From Zooshikella ganghwensis DSM 15267 (GTDB lineage Bacteria; Pseudomonadota; Gammaproteobacteria; Pseudomonadales; Zooshikellaceae), in the NCBI RefSeq assembly GCF_000428585.1, contig NZ_AUAF01000038.1, forward strand, positions 1-36,374: 36,374 bases of DNA, written 5' to 3'. Both the position numbers and the translations under genes were made by a program. Below are positions 34,274 through 36,374 of this stretch, piece by piece (within the stretch, counting starts at the first letter, position 1; each line of letters starts with the position of its first letter). The notes below the pieces were generated by a model that worked only from the letters and a program-made list of their open reading frames with translations, searched no databases and was not told the origin of the DNA.

Positions 34274-34585
34274 GTTGGTTAAAAAATATACGATTTGTAG
34301 AGTCGTTGATGAATACCGTTGTTGGCAAGGTTAACCAACGATAATTCACAAGGTTATCCACAGGTTCTGTGGAATAATGTGACAGGCTTAACCGACTTTG
34401 AGGTCAACTGTTTAATAAAAAAGTATTATGAAAATACGCACTTATACATATTTTTTCAGGTAATGTCACAATCTTGACGTGTAATTGTCATTATGGCAGT
34501 AGCCTACTCTCTAAGTTATCCACAAAAGATTCACAGAAGCTTTAAGAAGAAAAGTACTATTGTTTTCAGTTTGGTTTTATCCACA
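34274..34585. other. Origin-like DnaA-box cluster
   Basis: Three perfect TTATCCACA boxes lie at 34354-34362, 34516-34524 and 34577-34585, all on the plus strand. Near matches TAATTCACA (34342-34350) and AGATTCACA (about 34527) are nearby. An AT-rich tract fills 34409-34460. On the left is an inverted repeat GTTGGTTAA (34274-34282) / TTAACCAAC (34331-34339). No gene occurs in 33944-34798. It could be a replication origin, a DnaA-titrating site or a DnaA-controlled promoter. Typical origin neighbours (dnaA, rpmH, mnmG) are absent. Confidence 0.5.
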
Positions 34586-34745
34586 ACTCAAGGGATTAAG
34601 CTTTATCTGATTTTGTAGCCTATAACAGTTGTTATAGGTTTTATGAAAACCATGTAGTAATCTGGACATCTTGGCGCAATGTGTATGCAATTCACTTTAG
34701 GTTGTGCATTGACGACAATCGTTGTTTTGACAGTGTAGCGAGATA

Positions 34746-34756
34746 TGTAAGTTACA
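34746..34756. promoter_or_regulatory. Candidate operator upstream of the hutC-like gene
   Basis: The perfect palindrome TGTAAgTTACA is 43 bases before the regulator's start and overlaps a TACAAT hexamer that may be its -10 box. A TTGACA at 34727-34732 is a poorly spaced -35 candidate (20 bases). GntR/HutC regulators commonly bind such GT...AC palindromes and repress themselves. Confidence 0.35.
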
Positions 34757-34798
34757 ATAAGGCATTTTCTTCTGTTTGGTGAGTAACAAAATAACTGT

Positions 34799-35521
34799 GT
34801 GAATGATGTTATGAAAGGTGATATCCCTCAATATCAGAAAATAAAGCACTCTATCTATCAAGGCATTCGTGAAGGACGTTATCCTCGTGGTGGGAAAGTG
34901 CCTACTGAATATGAGCTTATGGCAATATTCAATGTAAGCAGGATGACGGTAAATCGTGCAATTAGAGAACTTGTTGGTGAAGGTATCTTGGTTCGATATG
35001 CGGGTGTGGGGACTTTCGTGACCGACTTAAAGCATGAATCCCCTTTAGTAACCGTTCGAAATATTGCAGTTGAAGTGCAAGAGCGAGGACATCAATATCA
35101 TGCCCAAGTGCTTTCTTTAGCTGAAGTTTTAGCAGATGAAACAGTTGCTGTTCAGTTAGGGGTTCCGCTTGATACACCAGTTTTTCATTCTGAGATTGTG
35201 CATTTCGAAGAAGGAGTGCCTATTCAGTGGGAATACCGTTATGTTAATGCGGCAAGTGTTCCCCATTATTTAGAGCAGAATTTTGAGCAAACGACACCTA
35301 ATGAGTATCTTAGCATACAGTGCCCTTTAACTAACATTGAGCATACCGTTGAGGCTGTTCTACCCTCAGCAGAAGAAGCTAAATTATTGCAAATTGATCC
35401 AGCAGAGCCTTGCTTACTTTTACACCGGAGAACGTGGTCTGATAAAAAACTAATTAGTTGGGCCAAATTATTACATCCAGGTAGCCGTTATAAATTAAGA
35501 TCCAAAAGTGTAAATGAGTAA
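34799..35521 (+). CDS. hutC: GntR/HutC-family transcriptional repressor
   Basis: The 240-residue regulator has an N-terminal winged helix (about 8-75, with VSRMTVNRAIRELVGEG and the wing VRYAGVGTFV). It is followed by a UTRA ligand domain with VRNIAVEVQERGH, FHSEIVHFEEGVPIQWEYRYVN, TTPNEYL, EHTVEAVLPS and LLHRRTWS..LLHPGSRY. This matches histidine-utilisation repressors, which sense urocanate and repress hut genes. No hut gene is adjacent, so its targets lie elsewhere or it has another ligand. The GTG start at 34799 is used; ATG at 34811 is an alternative and neither has a clear ribosome-binding site. Confidence 0.8.
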   Translation: MNDVMKGDIPQYQKIKHSIYQGIREGRYPRGGKVPTEYELMAIFNVSRMTVNRAIRELVGEGILVRYAGVGTFVTDLKHESPLVTVRNIAVEVQERGHQYHAQVLSLAEVLADETVAVQLGVPLDTPVFHSEIVHFEEGVPIQWEYRYVNAASVPHYLEQNFEQTTPNEYLSIQCPLTNIEHTVEAVLPSAEEAKLLQIDPAEPCLLLHRRTWSDKKLISWAKLLHPGSRYKLRSKSVNE

Positions 35522-35559
35522 AGGGGTTTTCATAAAACAAAACATTAGAACAATGAATG

Positions 35560-35686
35560 TATACCCATTCACGAATGATTTCTAGGTTTTGTTATTTTCA
35601 CTCCTCACCCCAATCACCTATTAATATAGGCTCATGGGACTTCGTCACTCGATGGCCGCACCTAAAAACCATTCGTATTGGGTATA
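35560..35686 (-). repeat. MITE-like element, short form (copy 6)
   Basis: This 127-bp copy differs from the copy at 15838 by only a few bases. Its GAAGGGTATA-type end faces the hutC-like stop codon 38 bases away. In the rest of 35522-35884 only the hairpin below is seen. Confidence 0.85.
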
Positions 35687-35802
35687 AAAAGAATAAAAGC
35701 ATACTAAATAGATATGGTAATAATTCTGCAGCTTAATTGTCATTAGTTAGGCATAATATTAGTTCTGTGAGGTCGATGGGTGATTTAGATGTCCCAAACA
35801 AA

Positions 35803-35829
35803 ACAGGACCTGGCTTGGCCAGGTCCTGT
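35803..35829 (-). terminator. Terminator of the VOC gene
   Basis: A perfect 12-bp stem ACAGGACCTGGC / GCCAGGTCCTGT with a 3-base loop is followed, on the minus strand, by TTTGTTTGGG. It ends transcription leftwards from the gene at 35885. Confidence 0.75.
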
Positions 35830-35884
35830 CCTTAACAATCATCCATTTAGATGCCAATGGATGTGTGACTTATTTTTTTGAAGA

Positions 35885-36244
35885 TTAATTCACTTTTCTA
35901 TAGTCGTACCAAACTGCTTCGATATTGTGACCATCAAGGTCATAGACAAATGCAGCATAATAACCCGGCCAGTAGCCAGGGCTGCCATTATCAGTTTCGC
36001 CAGCTGCTAATGCAGTATGATAAAAAGCTTCTACTTCTTTTTGATTACTGGCCTCGAAAGCAAGATGAATTGGTATGACGGTATTCATATACACTATCCA
36101 GAAATCAGTATTCTTTCCATCATTGAAACCAGCAGCCTCGCCGAATTCCATGTTGTTTTTATAGCCGAGTGGTGCGAGAGCCTGAGTGTAAAATGCTTTT
36201 GACTTCTTATAGTCACGCGATGCTCGACTTTTTAGCCTATTAAT
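35885..36244 (-). pseudogene. VOC/glyoxalase-fold protein gene lacking a start codon
   Basis: The frame is open for 119 codons after a stop at 36245-36247. It encodes a recognisable small VOC (glyoxalase/bleomycin-resistance) domain: RDYKKSKAFYTQALAPLGY, MEFGEAAGF, FWIVY, PIHLAFEA, VEAFYHTALAAGETDNG, YYAAFVYDLDGHNIEAV. The family normally begins about 10 residues before RDYKKSKAFY with a Met and beta strand. Here that stretch reads INRLKSRAS with no ATG, GTG or TTG; the first Met is at codon 32, inside the domain. Either the 5' end is mutated (pseudogene) or ATT is used. The downstream terminator is intact. The remaining bases to the window edge hold no gene; CACAC...GTGTG at 36291-36305 is a minor palindrome. 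Confidence 0.7.
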
Positions 36245-36374
36245 TTAGCTAACTGAAGAGGAGCATTGCCTTGGTTCCTATTAAATAATACACACAAACT
36301 GTGTGATAATAGCTTGCGGGTAATTCGATTAGTCAAGCTCCATAGTGTTCTGCCTTTGGTTCGCTGAATATTAA

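Noticed and set aside
11948-35686. Recurring repeats read as a CRISPR array
   Set aside because: Copies are kilobases apart, 126-223 bp long and with terminal symmetry; no regular spacers and no cas genes.

Overview
The window reads as chromosomal DNA of a low-GC, probably marine or host-associated gammaproteobacterium. RNase II, TrmA, a HutC-like regulator and a proteobacterial single-domain globin support the class. An Oceanospirillales-type lineage (for example a Zooshikella or Spartinivicinus relative) is only a guess. Most of the window is ordinary backbone on both strands, broken by intergenic regions carrying one recurring short inverted-repeat element.

Layout. 1-1250: the 3' end of a large RTX (type I secreted) protein with long internal duplication and a clean terminator. 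1265-4723: an accessory-looking AT-rich stretch with an orphan ParA ATPase and a secreted phosphodiesterase joined to four hemopexin repeats. 4759-7836: a NadR-type kinase-domain protein, RNase II and a bidirectional terminator. 7890-11352: a small unknown gene and the three-part AmmeMemoRadiSam locus (amrB-amrA divergent from amrS). 11406-15713: a helical, ferritin-like small protein and a periplasmic tricorn-type protease. 16321-17010: two small unknown genes. 17052-20491: an orphan hydrogenase-maturation HypX homologue and a beta-CASP nuclease, both on the minus strand. 20725-25602: a tight three-gene operon of NMP-phosphorylase-type DeoA homologue, PRPP-synthetase homologue and a divergent phosphoketolase. 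Its 3' end overlaps that of a convergent LonB-like protease (25556-28030). 28149-31285: a globin, a 42-residue membrane protein and a DUF805 protein with a pilin-like C-terminus. 31539-33943: an NCS2 purine permease and trmA, probably one operon. 34274-34585: a gene-free segment with three perfect DnaA boxes. 34799-36244: a HutC-like repressor and a VOC-fold gene that has lost its start.

The features most worth attention are the nucleotide-phosphorylase/PRPP-synthetase/phosphoketolase operon, which suggests a route from nucleotides to acetyl phosphate; the origin-like DnaA-box cluster; and a MITE-like family with TATACCC/GGGTATA ends (six copies of 126-223 bp plus two mini-copies), two of which flank the DUF805 gene in inverted orientation. 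No tRNA, rRNA, CRISPR array, transposase or phage gene was seen. All functional calls rest on motif recognition by eye; no database search was run.
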